Shown one piece after another: positions 37,501 to 49,213 of a DNA stretch of 64,000 bases; the first letter of the stretch is position 1; the number at the start of each line of letters is the position of its first letter. The position numbers and the translations under genes were made by a program. Source of the DNA: Rostratula benghalensis. Lineage: Eukaryota > Chordata > Aves > Charadriiformes > Rostratulidae. The notes beneath the pieces are model-generated. The model was not told where the DNA came from and searched no databases. It worked only from the letters and a program-made list of their open reading frames with translations. Location: contig VXAI01000087.1 of the NCBI GenBank assembly GCA_013399305.1, positions 1,477,675-1,541,674 of the forward strand, in the 5' to 3' direction.

Positions 37501-38005
37501 GAAGAAAAGGAAAAAGATCTGTGTCTTGACTCAGTGCCCAAACTCTTAAGCTGATGCTTCACTGCAGACTCTGAAGTTCAGCTTATTTTTCCTCTCATTT
37601 GTTCTCTTATTTTTATGTCTTACATAATGGAGCTTTGATTCATAGAAATCTATTTATATAGTCTAGGATTTGGGCCAAACTCTGAAGTCCTAACTCTGTC
37701 TTTCCTCAGGCAAAATGGCCATTGTGGTTAATGATATGAATGAGGTTTGCTAGGACTGTGTTCAGGGCTGAATTCCTGGGGAGCTATGCTTGATCACCCT
37801 GTGATTTCTTATATTCTTGCTAGAGTAGTGATTTAATGTAAGGAACTCTAGTCTGTATTGCAGCTGGTGGACAGATTGCTCAGAACTGATAAAATATCCC
37901 AGCTTTTACTGGTGAGGCAATACGAGCCCTTCCTCCTTCTACATGCCCAAGGGCAACCAGTCAGCACTTTGGGTCCCGGCTCTTTTGCCTTATTCCCCTC
38001 CCTGC

Positions 38006-38165
38006 ACAGAATCACAGAATCACAGGATTGTTACGGTTGGAAAGGACCTCTGAGATCACCAAGTCCAATCATACACAACAACACAACCCACACCCTACAA
38101 TCTTGGCCACTAGAGCGTGCCCTGAAGTGCCACATCTATACATTTCTCAAATACCTCCAGTCAGT
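38006..38165 (-). mobile_element. CR1 LINE 3' fragment, minus strand
   Basis: Reverse-complement CR1 tail: acagaatcacagaatcacag, then gattgttacggttggaaagg, acctctgagatcaccaagtc, caatcatacacaacaacaca, and ggccactagagcgtgccctg followed by aagtgccacatctatacat and ctcaaatacctcc. The blocks place it in the 'gacctctgagatca / aagtgccac' subfamily, like the fragment at 10-58. Similarity fades after 38165, so the 5' truncation point is approximate. Confidence 0.93.
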
Positions 38166-39900
38166 GGAGGCCACTGTCACGCTACTTGCTTGGAAAGCCC
38201 TGACATGAGGGTGGGGGAATGCCCCCTTTTTCCCCCCTGGCTTCCCATAACCCCAGCTTGGGATGTTTGCTGTGGAGGAGGAATGTCTGGACAGTGAGGC
38301 ACTGGCACCACCTCAGCTGCAAGAGGTCTTTTTGGGATCTGCAACTGGCTGGTATGATCAAGGGCAGGTTTGCAACTGAATGGGATCTTGGAAGCAGGAG
38401 ATTGAGAGCTGGCTTCTCCAGGGGCTGCTTTGCTGGGGGTGGTTGGGTGTGAGCAGAGGACCACGTACTGTAGGTCTGTCTAAGGAACAGGCAGAGCCAG
38501 CTGACCTTTTATCTGACGAGCTGGCAGTGAGGAGACGGCTGCCAGAGAGAGAGCTCCCCGCTGACATCAGAGTTATTCTTGGGGCTAGAAGGAAAACAGT
38601 GAGAGATATTGCTCTTTGCTGTAATGATGAGGCTGATTTCAAATACTTCGCATCAAAATAGCAACCCAAACCCAACTAAGTAGGTCAAAATTGAGGGAAG
38701 AAGGTTGCTTCTCTGTGGCTGTGTGACCAGGGGCTGCTCTCTAATAAGACATGAACCCCAAAAGAAGCTCTTCCAGGGGCCAGACATGCCCAGGTATATT
38801 CTTAGCAGTTTGCTAATACATCAACTCACCATCCAGCATTTCTTCCAGTGCAAATGCTCTTATAATCCCGTTTTGGTTTATGGCTGGTTGTGAGAACACA
38901 GCATCTTTGCTACTGGTTCCTTTTGGTCATATTCAGCCAGACTAAAAGAGATCACTGTAATGATTCAGGGGCAACTGGGGGAAATCCTTTCTTTTTTTTT
39001 GCTAGAATATATATACACACATATTTATATATAGCTCTCTCTCTTTTGCTCTCTAAATTTTTGTCTTTTGACTAATTTGTCACAGTTCAGAATGCAAAAG
39101 CTGTAGATAGAGTACTCCAGGTTTTGGCAATAGCAGAGTAATGGAGTAGCCAAACAAACACTCCTTAGCCCTTCACTCCCTCAGCTATTATTCCTTGAAT
39201 GTTGGAGATAAATGTCATTTGTAAATCCCACTCATTGCTAACATTAGTACTCTGCATATGTACTTCCTTTGACAAGTAACCCTATCAGTGAAATCTGTAA
39301 GGAAGCAAACAGTTTTCTTTTCAGTGTGGATAATTAGTAATTGGGGGCATCTGTTGCTGCTGCACACCCACACTCACACTCACTCTTCTTTCAGGTGTTC
39401 CAGGTTGGTGACTTACAGTCAAAGAGCCTTGAAGTGTTTGACATCGTTTCTCCTAATTATGAACTTCATTAACACCTTTCTGTCTGCTAGAGTGGCTTTT
39501 CCTCTCTCTCCGTTTCTTTTTAACTTTCTAGCCCAAACTCTGCCCATGTATTAATTTCAGCTGTGAGGGGCTTCTTTACTGCCCAGGCAGCTGGGGAGGT
39601 GTGCTCACGTTATACTGCTTTTTACTTCAAACCCAAGGAACTGAGCTGACCCACAGGGTCCGGGACAACCCTGATAGTTTTGAGCCTGTTGGGTCAGCTG
39701 CTGATTCCACAGGCAGGCCCATGGGAAACTGATTTCTGAAGTCAGCACAGGGAAGAGGCAACAACTGGCACTTGTGAACACCTCCCCTTCCCATTTCACC
39801 TAGGTGTCTTGAAGCCATCGATGCTTATGAAAGGATGGAACAGAAACCCTAAAAGGTAAAAACCATCTTTGCTTAAAGTGAGCCACTTTATGATACTACG
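38166..39900. other. Non-genic stretch with one protein-like open frame
   Basis: 38380-38661 on the + strand is open for 93 codons. Its last third reads charged and protein-like (ending ELPADIRVILGARR, then NDEADFKYFASK and a stop). I see no convincing acceptor upstream, and the antisense strand is also open for 105 codons, so I do not call a gene. 38990-39060 is low-complexity AT/CT. The rest is unique with no gene seen. Confidence 0.45.
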
Positions 39901-40401
39901 TGTCCAGCTCTGGAGTCATCAACACAGAAAGGACATGGAACTGTTGGAATGGGCTCAGCAGAGAAACCCATGAAGATGATGAGAGGGATGGAGCAACTCT
40001 CCTGTGAGGACACGCTAAGGGAGCTGGAATTGTTCAGCCTGGAGAAGAGAAGGTTCTGGGGAGACCTTAGAGCAGCCTTCCAGTATCTGAAGGGAGCTAC
40101 AGGAGAGCTGGAGAGGGACTCTGTGTCAGGAAGTGTAGTGAAAGGACAAGGGGTAACAGCATTAAATTGGAAGAGGGGAGATTTAGATTAAGTACCAGAA
40201 AGAAGTTCTTTCCTGTGAGAGTGGTGAGGCACTGGAAAAGGTTGCCCAGAGAAGCTGTGGCTGCCCCATCCCTGGAAGTGTCCAAGGCCAGGCTGGATGG
40301 GTCTTTGAGCAACCTGCTCTGGTGGGAGGTGTCCCTGCCCATGGCAGCGGCGTTGGAACTGGATGGTCTTTAAAGTTCATTCCAACTCTAACCATTCTAT
40401 G
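39901..40401 (+). mobile_element. CR1 LINE 3' fragment, longest young copy
   Basis: Sense CR1 begins tgtccagctctggagtcatc and aacacagaaaggacatggaa, which lie further 5' than in any other sense copy here. It runs through ggatggagcaactctcctgt, gttcagcctggagaagagaa, ggagaccttagagcagcctt, ggtgaggcactggaaaaggt, tgcccagagaagctgtggct and gttggaactggatggtcttt. It ends aaccattctatgaaatgatt, so the octamer tail has mutated or lost its repeats. Around 500 bp remain. Confidence 0.97.
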
Positions 40402-43400
40402 AAATGATTTTTCAAAATACAGTGATGGCAAGGCTAGAACAGAATTTAAGAAATGAATATGCTTCCAGGCTGAGATTTTTATAAGTCAACCTTAACACCT
40501 CTGCACAAATACTGCCATGGTTGCCAAGCTATAAACTTCTAAACCCAGAAGTTAATAACAGACAGTGTCACTAATAGACATTTAGCGGTAACAGCACTAG
40601 CAGGTGATACAACAATAATGAAAATAATGGCCCCTTGCAAATAAAGGATGGATAATGACTTTCTGTGATAGCCCCACATCACGCTGACTACACGGTGCAA
40701 ACACGGCATCTGCACTTTCCAGTGTTTTTATGAAGAGCAGATTGCATTTCACTGACTACATCACATTTTGGGTTCTGTATGGATGCCGCCAGGGATCTAA
40801 ACTGAGGTAAACCATGAGAAAATCAAGTTTCCTTAAGTTTACTTGACTCCTCCTTCTTAAGAAGCATCAACTGATGTGAGAAATGAGGAATGTATAGAGC
40901 AGCTCAACATCAGCAGTTCAACAGCCAGGCAGTTCTTCTGCTCTGCCCTGGCCAGAGCTCCTGGCAGCCCAGCCCCAGCCCCAGGACACATGAAAGTTCT
41001 ATATGGACAAATGTGCATTAGACACACATTCACAGGGTGTATATAATTTATTTTTTAAAAAAAAATAAAATTATTTTCTTCCTTCCACCCCTGGCACTTC
41101 AGTACCTGAATAAAATTGCCTCCTGCCCTGTAATTTACAAATCTTTTAAACACAAAACATGCTCATTTAGGGGGGCAAAGCAAAACTTGGTCACAAAACA
41201 GTGGCACTGCACAAAGGAGGTGGTGGTTTTTAGGGGGCGTGGAGGGCTGCAAAACAAAACTGCTTCCTTCAGACTTGGTGGTACCAGAGAGCAACACCAA
41301 ACCTCTGCAGTGGCTGCCTCCTTCACCCCAAGGCGTGATAGTAGTTCCAGGCAATTTAACTTCTGCTATTAGCAAGTCTAGTTGGTCCTATGTGTTGCTG
41401 CAACTGGATGCTTATGTGAGAGCTCTAAGTGTGAGCATAAGCTTGCCAAAAAAAAAAAAAAAAAAAAAAAAGGCATGTCTGAAGTGGAGATATTTTTATG
41501 AATCTGTGACTTAAGTTTTCTTTCTCTATATGCCTTCTTCTTTATCATCCACTGCTGTTGTATTTTTGTTTTACCCCATAGTAATCCCTGCAAGTTCATC
41601 TGTGGTCCTAGTGATTTTTTTTCCTTAACAAGGAGAAGGCTGTTAGTGCTTCTAGGAGGAGAGTAAGTGTTAAGTAGCTTTTAGGGTAGTAGAGAAATCC
41701 CTGCTGAGTATTTAACCTACATTTGTTTTCAGTTTACAAGAGTGTTCAGGTCTAAGTCTGCCGTTAAAGATGAAAACAAAGTAACTCAAGTAATTCAATA
41801 AGATTTAGATGAATTACTGAAAGGACTATAGTAACAAAATTTGTAGTGTCTTTTTGCAGAGATCACAATGTCTTGAAACAGGGAGGGGATCACTGGACGA
41901 GTTAAATTTCCATGGAGCTGGCAGCCTTACCTCTCCCCAGTTAGCAGCTCATTTTAATTCTGAGGAAAATGTTCTCAGTCCTAAGTTCAGCTTTTGATGG
42001 ACAAATTCAACACCACATGGGCAATGTTAGTCCCTGGCATCCCTCGGCAGGTTGATGAGAGAAGCAAATTCTGCAAAACAGGGAAACAAAGGCAAATAGC
42101 AGGCCACACAATGCTTTTTTTGTCCACACGTATGTGAAGTTCATTGTCAGAAGCCATCCTTTCCTCCAACTGTAGGAGAAGGCTGCAATTGTAGAAATTC
42201 CCAACAATGGTTTTGAAGTAACAGGGGCTCTAGTGCATCTAGGAAGAAGCTCTGAACGTTCAAAGGCACAAAAGGGAAGGGCCCCCTAAAGTCCAAGAAG
42301 CTGGAGCAAGGAAGGTTGCTCTTTATAAAGCCAGCTACTGAGCAGCTCTGCTTCCCTTGTAACTCCCAGCACTTAACACTTTGCTGCCAGATCTACTCTA
42401 GAGTAAATTCAGTATTCCGTGCTGCATCTCGTAATAAGGAACTGGTCAAAGGCAAGGATTTAAAATTCTGCTGAAGGATTTTGCCTAGAAGTTGTCTGCT
42501 TAGGAATATTTTTGCATGCTACAGTCCTGTGTGTGCTTTCGATGTGAGTCTGTAGTTTCACATCTAGACTGTAAGTACGGAACATCTGCAGGTCTGTGTA
42601 TAAATAGTTACATAAATAGCTGACGGTGGACAAAGCAATTGCTTTGGTGAATCAGGTAATTGCTGGGCAAGTTATCCAAAAGAAAAGCTGACTCGTCTTT
42701 CCTGAGAAAGCCATAACAGTTCTACTAGCATAAGGATTTTCAGATATTAGTGGAAGCACTTTTTTTTCCTTTTTTTTTTTTTCTGATGACCTAAGTAATT
42801 AGTATTTTCTCTTTAAATAAACATGCCAAGTTTATGCCTTGCAGATTTCTTGTTCATACTCCATCTACAAATAACCTTTCCTGGCTGCCTGCACAGCTTC
42901 TTAGCATCCAGCATCCTAATGATTTTATTGCAGCAGGAGCTTTGCTGCAATGGCCATTTCCTTAGCCTATCACTTAGGTCACTCCATCATCACTTTTTTC
43001 TTTGCTGGCTCCTTTCTCCCTGTGGTGATCACATCCCTGTGCTGGCTCTTGTTTCTCTGTGATATCAGGCAGAAATAATTTCTCTTCACTTGCAAGCTCT
43101 ATTAGAGCCTATCCCCACCCTGCCCATAAAACTTCATTCACTGTCAGGAGGCTGACTTCCACCTTCATCAACCACAAGCAAGCAGCTCTGCTATTTTCTC
43201 CTCGGGGTTGGGAGGAACTCCTCATTAAAAATGTGCAACACTCTCTCCCTTTCTTCCAGCCCCTGTTTTCAGAAAGACTCTCCTTTGAAGATCGCAGGCC
43301 AAAATCCTGTTAGTATTTTGTGGGACACAATGTGGGGATGGTTAAAATGGTCCTGTGCTCTCTTGTGTTTCTGTCTCTGGGTCTGTTTTTTCATGTTTGT

Positions 43401-46400
43401 GTTGTGAGCAAGGACTGCGTTCTTGTGCCTTGAATAGTATGGTGGGGATCCCACGTCTGTGACAACCGCCAGTGACTCATGGATTGGGAGCGTGCTTGGG
43501 CAGAAGGAGAGGAAGGGAGGGGAAGGTACACAGAGATTTTAAGAAGCTCCTTTAAACACTCTCTTTGACACACCTCAGCACCGTCCCTCGAGGGGAGCGC
43601 TGTGTAAACCTTGTAGACCTTTACTTCAACCTCCAGCTCCGGCCTGGCTTTCTCCAGGAATGCAGGGAACTACACAGGATGCTTTCAGATATTGCATTAC
43701 AGTCTGAAACCAAGGCAGTGCTTTCGAGTGGAAAACCCAAGTCAGCCTCAAAGAATCGGGAACTTGGTTGGTAGCCAACTCCTTCTGTGCAGCTCTGCTT
43801 TTCACATCGCCCTCCACTCCCTTTTCCTCTGGGCTTAGTCCTGAGGAGAGTTAGGTTCTTGCCTTCTCCAAGAGTTTTGCTGTTCTGAACAGAGCAGTGT
43901 GTTACTGTTCAGGTGCATCCTCCCTCTGTGACTATCCCGGGGAGGAGAAGCAGCACATGCAGGAGAGAAAAAGAGTGTTGTGAAGGACAGTTTATAAATG
44001 ACTTCAGTGAGGCAGAGTGATGTGTCATTCTGGCAGAGAGCCCATTAAAGAGGAAGCGCTGCTCTTGAATGCATTCAGCTGGGGTTTCTGAGAACTCCTT
44101 TATACCCACTCATTATCCATTTCACATTCTGGAAGTGGATGGTTATGTTTGCCTATGTGACGCAGATCTTAATAGTTTTCTGCAGTACTACATCATTTAG
44201 CTCTCAGCTAATATAAAACCAAGCTAGTAATTAACATTAAATGCTGAGAAATGGATCTGATGTGATGAACACTCAGCACATAATGAGAACGCTGTGATTT
44301 CTTACTTGGAAGCCATCATGGTCTTACAACATCACCAGTTGTTACAGATGCCCAAACAGAGCTGGGATTAACAGTAGGATCTGGTTGCACTTGCAAACCT
44401 AATTGTTGCTGGTCTGGTCGAAGTTGTGCTCTTGGGCTCCACTTTGATGGGTAACAGCTCTGGCATCTATTGTCATTTCTTCACAGTGTAATGCTATTTA
44501 TGCCACAGCAACCCCAGCTGAGCCATGAATTACAGGCAGATCAGGCACACACCACGGAAAATGCAGCTGTGTCGGGGGACGAGGCTTGCAAGTGACTGTG
44601 GAGTGGGACACTCTAAGTCAACCACAAGAATTACTAATAAACTGGTTTGTTAGAACAGCCATTAAAGGGCCAGCAGAACCAGACTCTGGGTGTGCCAGAC
44701 CGTGCATAACTGGCATCTGGTTCCTGCTGGACAAACAGACAGACAGACAAAGCCAGGCCGTAGCAAGGGGGAGGCTGGAGACCTTACCTGTGATGCCACA
44801 AAGAAGAGGGATGCCAGGAGGAGGTGAATACACTGCAGCCCTTCTGGGTGGTAGTGACTCTGAGGTGTCCTGCAGGACCACAGCCTCCTTGGGGTCGAGG
44901 ATGAGGGGACCAAATGTCTTGGGATGAGCCCTGAATGTGAGGGCATGCTCCCAGCATCCTGTGGGTTTTTTCAGGAAGAGCTGAGGTGGGGAAAAGCCCC
45001 AGTTTCTCACCTGCTGCATCGCTGCTGCAAAGCCCCAGCATCTCCCCGCTAGGGAGGTCCAAGCCCCTTAAAAGGTGCCACAGGAAGAACTGTGATAGAG
45101 AAATGCAGGAAGAGGCTGTCCCCCACTGTGGAATGGGGACCTTCCCCTCTCTACAGAGCCTTTGCCTCCTGCTGATGCATTTCTCTGTTGGGGTAGAGAA
45201 ACTCAAGCACAGCAAATAACATGATGGCAGCAAATAGGAGACTAATTGCGTGCTTCTTGTGTGATTTGTATTTTGGTTTGGGGCTTTGGAGGGGTTCTTT
45301 TGTAGGGTTGTATCTCCAGTTGGGAAGGCACAATCTAAATGGAAATAAAAGAAGGCTGGCAGGAGGGGTTAAGGAATGAAAATAGGGGACAAACGAGTGA
45401 GGAGAAAAGCAGGGAGTGAATCTGAGGTGAAGAAATCACAAGCAATTTACACAGATTTGAAACAAAGAGCTGTGCAACCCAGGCCAGAGAAAAGCCATCT
45501 TGTACTGTGGAAATTTTGGGCCCACAGTATCAGACTTTAACCTCACCCTGGCCAAAACGTTCCATATCCGTATCAGGCAGATAACAATGAAAGTTCCTAC
45601 AGAGTGAAAGTTCACACAGAGTAGCGACTTGGAAAATGCAGTGATATGACTCCTAAGAGTGTAAAAATAGATAGAGCACTGATGGATATTCATTTGGTTT
45701 ACCTTGGAAAAATTAAGTGTTGCATTGGTTCTTCTAAAATTTGAACTTATCTCAGACCCGAAGGCTGGATCACAAAACTTGCCTCCCTGGCGAGTCCTCA
45801 GCTCTTCCTTGAGTCATTAGCATGTGGCTCACCGTGAAATATTTTATTTTCCCCTCTTCTGATAAAAGTACATTGTTTTAAAACTGAATAGAAACTTTTC
45901 TACCAGATACTGGATGTTGGACATCAGGCAGTTCTTCATGGCCATCTCTCTTGGGCTTATGCTTTTGCTTTGTGTATTTTTAAGATTTTCTGTTGCTTAG
46001 AGTAGCCTGCAGTTGAAACAGCAAGCATCTATAATATATCCACAGTCCCCTCCTTGACTAAATTAATCCCAAAAGACCCAGAAACAGGTTCTCAGGGGGG
46101 AATTCTTCATGTACCCTTTCAATCAGTCCTTCTTTTCTCTGTGGCTTTATTTTCTGGTTTTTAGTGTAAAAATGTCACAGTCATGATTTGTCTTGTTGGT
46201 ATGCTGGTAATTTCATGTCCCGGCTTTGTTCAGTTCCCCTTGAGCTATTGGATTCAAAACGCAGAAAGGAAAAATAAAAATATTTGAGTCTAGTGGGGCA
46301 GGGTCAGCTTTAGGCCTGAAGTATGAATGGGAAAGGGTAATCTCTGGCAAAGTGTCTCCATGCACATTCTGCAGTGGCATATATCAGTTTTTAATCAATT

Positions 46401-47107
46401 AATTTTCTAAATTATTCACGTCAGTGAAATAGAAGAAAGAGAGGAGAAGCAATGGCATTTACTACCTAAAAACAGCATTCCTGTACAGCTAATGGTTTCT
46501 TTCCTCTCTTGGTATGCTCTAATTCTTCTTCTCTCCACCCTGGTACCTTTGTATTTGTATGTGTATGTGTATGGGCACTGCTGTGAATGGGAATATACTA
46601 CCTGGCAGCAGCAGAGGTGCCCATATCTGATGCTTTTGAGGTTGAGCTTTGCAGGCATTTCAGTGCTGGTGTCAATGCCAACTTCAGGAGCCTCCACTCC
46701 ACCTTCAGCCCCTCTTTTTTCCCTGCAGGGCTTCTTGCCCTCAGCTGTGCTGACAGAGCCGCTTGTGGTGGCTGTAAATGAGGCCAAGCATCTCTTCTGT
46801 TTGAAAGAAAGAAACAAATTTTGTGTGTGTATTTTGGGGGGAAGTCCTAGGTCTAGAAGCAGACACAGCCCACAAACAGTTGCACTGATACAGATGAAGA
46901 GAGGGTTTGATGTGGTGGGCTTGCCTTGTGCCAATATTGTTAATGAGGCCTCTACATTGCTGCACCACTGCTTAAGTCTGTTCCTGTACGAGAGGTGCAA
47001 AGTAGCTAAACTCAGGAAGAAAACAGGCTTCAAGATGTACAGCTTTCCCAAATATTTCTTGGTAGCTGGCTCATGGCTCAGATGCCTCCACAGCATGAAC
47101 AGCTGTA
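40402..47107. other. Non-genic stretch, no gene recognised
   Basis: Unique sequence with a 24 bp poly-A at 41448 and T-runs near 42770. Frames of 90-150 codons occur on both strands at 41.0-41.5, 44.6-45.2 and 46.4-47.1 kb without recognisable domains. The frame at 41239-41514 (+) runs through the poly-A as lysines, which argues that it is not real. No RNA gene or old transposon was recognised. Confidence 0.5.
41448..41471. repeat. Poly-A run, 24 bp
   Basis: It is the longest uninterrupted A run in the window, between cataagcttgcc and ggcatgtctg. No polyadenylation signal or duplicated target site was recognised in the flanks, so a retrocopy is not supported. Confidence 0.9.
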
Positions 47108-47205
47108 GTGGGTTCCTATCCCTGGAGGTGATGGGAACACCTGGATGTGTTCAAGGCCAGGCTGGATGGTGCTTTGAGCAATTTGGTCTAATGGGTGGTG
47201 TCTAA
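46416..47205. other. Two long overlapping antisense open frames, probably chance
   Basis: The + strand is open for 237 codons (46492-47205) and the minus strand for 226 codons (46416-47096) over the same DNA. These are the longest frames in the window. The + frame starts hydrophobic (MVSFLSWYALILLLSTLVPL, signal- or anchor-like) but runs into the CR1 tail at 47108 for its last 33 codons. The minus frame has no domain I know. The mutual overlap, the absence of splice or promoter context and the CR1-derived C-terminus all argue for chance. Confidence 0.4.
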
Positions 47206-47270
47206 AGGGGAGGTTGGAACTCAATGATCTTTAAGGTCCCTTCCAACTCTAACCATTCTATGATTCTATG
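47108..47270 (+). mobile_element. CR1 LINE 3' fragment, short
   Basis: Sense CR1 tail: gtgggttcctatccctggag, then ggatgtgttcaaggccaggc, tggatggtgctttgagcaat, ggttggaactcaatgatctt, taaggtcccttccaactcta and the terminal accattctatgattctatgg. Only about 160 bp are kept. It supplies the last part of the overlapping 237-codon open frame, which is therefore partly repeat. Confidence 0.95.
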
Positions 47271-48583
47271 GCCATGTGCTAACCTGTTACATGTACGTAT
47301 GTGCAAGGAGTGGACTGAGGATTTTGAGTATCAGCTCAGGAAAACCAGCCAAAATTCAGCTAAAAGCACCCCCAGAGTAGATGCAGTGCATGGACAGAGC
47401 TATGATTTGATGAATCAGATCAAGTTTTTCTTTGACAACACCTCGTTTTAATAGTGTCAGTAGTGCACGTGTGTGCAGGTAATGCTGCGCAGACCTGGCC
47501 CTCTGGCTTCTTCAGCTCCTGCTCTCTCCGTCAACTCAGAGCTGCTGTTACCTCTGGATGCTATACAGATCAAAAGCAGCCAGTTAAATGTGCCTACAGA
47601 TTTTCAGACCTGCAATTGTACCTCTCTGTGTATTTGGGCGACACACAGCACAACTGATGCCGATCTTGATTCTTTCTTTTTTTTTTTTTTTTTTTTTTGC
47701 ATTACCGTCAAACAAGCAGAGCGAAAGAGCCGTGAGCGGCATCCTCTAAGGTATTGCTGTCTGCAAGCCGTCTCCCCACTTGATTTCTTCAGGTCGGTGA
47801 GACTGCAAGAGCGACCCTCAGCAGGAGCTTCTGTTTTAAATTAAAGATGCTACGAGACTATTATGTCATGAGGCATCACGAAAAATACCCTTTCAGGACA
47901 TCAGATTGACACTTCCACCCTGGGAGTGAGTGCACAGCGCAGCGGCTACGCATGTTGCTAAGGTTTGTGTAGGCACCATGTAAGGTCCTGGAGGGCAAGC
48001 AGGGAGGCACCGCTTTGTTCTCTCACCTGCACTGAATAAAGAGTGTTATCGGTGCGCAGATAAATCCTGCCACAGAGTTTTGTTACTCTTGGAAGGAAAA
48101 TAATATGATGCGTTACAAAGCCCGGTAGGTGATAAGAAAAGAAAAAAAATGCTTTGCTTTGTTTTAAATAGGGGCTGTTTTGTGCGTAGGCATCTGCATG
48201 GAGGGGGGTGAGTGGTACAGCAGTGAGGAAGATGGCCAGATGAGGAGACTGAGAGCTGCGTTTAGAGACCTGAATTCCAACACCCTGCTCTGCTGCTTGT
48301 TTCCTGAGCTATCTTCAACGTGGCCTTTAGGTCAAACACTGCCTAGCAAACAGTGCCCCAGATGGAACATTCAAGGCCTGTTTTCTTCATTGCCCAGGTG
48401 CCCAGCTGTCAAAGCAGCATGCACAACAGCTGGCGTCTCTAGGGCCAAAACCTATAAAGAAACCTGATCTCATATTGCTCTCCTCAGCCTGCACCCTTGG
48501 AAAAATGGATAGTGCTCTGCAATACCTTCTCTGGAGTTTGCTCTGAGTCCTTCTGCACACAGCCATGAAACCATGAGAAAACT
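47271..48583. other. Non-genic stretch with a long poly-T
   Basis: No gene is recognised. A 22 bp poly-T sits at 47677. On the minus strand it would be a poly-A, but the DNA that would be its retrocopy body (above 47699) shows no polyadenylation signal and no recognisable protein. 48180-48330 includes gatgaggagactgagagctg, which is faintly MIR-like but too short to call. Confidence 0.5.
47677..47698. repeat. Poly-T run, 22 bp
   Basis: The T run follows ttctttc and precedes gcattaccg. It is a homopolymer. Confidence 0.9.
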
Positions 48584-49213
48584 GTGACAAGATCTTTTAC
48601 ATCCTTCATAGCCACACCAATACCCAACAGAGACCTCCAACAGCTAGAGCCAAGCCTTCACCTTCGCTTGGTAGTCTACTTTTCAGGATCAAGATGGTTT
48701 CTGACTGTCTTGCAAAGCTCAAGTAGACTGGACAGAGTAAATGACCTCCTGATTGTTGCTGAAAAGGTTGGGAAGGAGTTTCATTTGGAGGAGGTCTCCT
48801 GAAAGTCAAATACTTAAGCAGTGAGCTGCATCTGGACCATTAATGTGCTCAGGAAGACCCTGAGCAATATCAACCCAGGAAATCATGAAGATGCTTGTTG
48901 GCAGCAAGAACTTGACAGCCAGATCTTACCTCTGCACTGCCTTGTGCACGACCATGAGTGCATAGCTACAATTCCCCCCTGCCCCTCCTCAGCATATCAC
49001 AGAGGGGTTATATAGGCTGGTCTCACCACCATGACCCTGAGGGCTCTGCCTAGGAAGCCCTGTCTGTGGGACATTGACCTCAGAGCAAGGCGAGTGAGCT
49101 GGCAGTGGTTTGCCAGGTTGGTAAAGGACAGCATGAAAAATAAGAACAAGACCCAAGGGAACACCATTAGGCTATTTTGTGCATTTTCCACCCCTTTGAT
49201 TTGCTTTCAGTAG
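48584..49213 (+). pseudogene. Possible decayed open frame, unknown origin
   Basis: One reading frame stays open over about 630 bp except for three stops: TGA at 48800, TAA at about 48815 and TAG at 49013. The segments read protein-like (for example LQSSSRLDRVNDLLIVAEKV, then WTINVLRKTLSNINPGNHED, then RVSWQWFARLVKDSMKNKNK). No frameshift is needed to join them. An upstream in-frame TGA at about 48566 limits it on the 5' side. I recognise no family, poly-A, or LTR. It could be a relic of a transposon or retrocopy, or a chance low-stop stretch. Confidence 0.25.

Larger units (their letters stand above)
28398..38005. other. Long non-genic stretch, no gene recognised
   Basis: Nearly 10 kb without a young transposon. 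It contains a possible ancient hAT end at about 29842, TTTTG, GT and AAC simple repeats, GAA and A-rich runs, and AT-rich unique sequence (32.2-34.9 kb and 36.1-36.8 kb). Open frames of up to 167 codons (29859-30362, minus) are low in stop codons only because the DNA is GC-rich there. No coding, tRNA or other RNA gene was recognised. A short ggattggaccagatgatctt at about 33403 could be a very old CR1 3' end. Confidence 0.5.

Noticed and set aside
41239..41514. Open frame of 91 codons with a protein-like start (EGCKTKLLPSDLVVPESN...)
   Set aside because: It reads straight through a 24 bp poly-A as lysines, lacks splice or start context, and overlaps other open frames. A chance frame is more likely.
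47677..47698. Poly-A tail of a minus-strand retrocopy
   Set aside because: No AATAAA-type signal, no recognisable body above 47699, and no flanking duplication.
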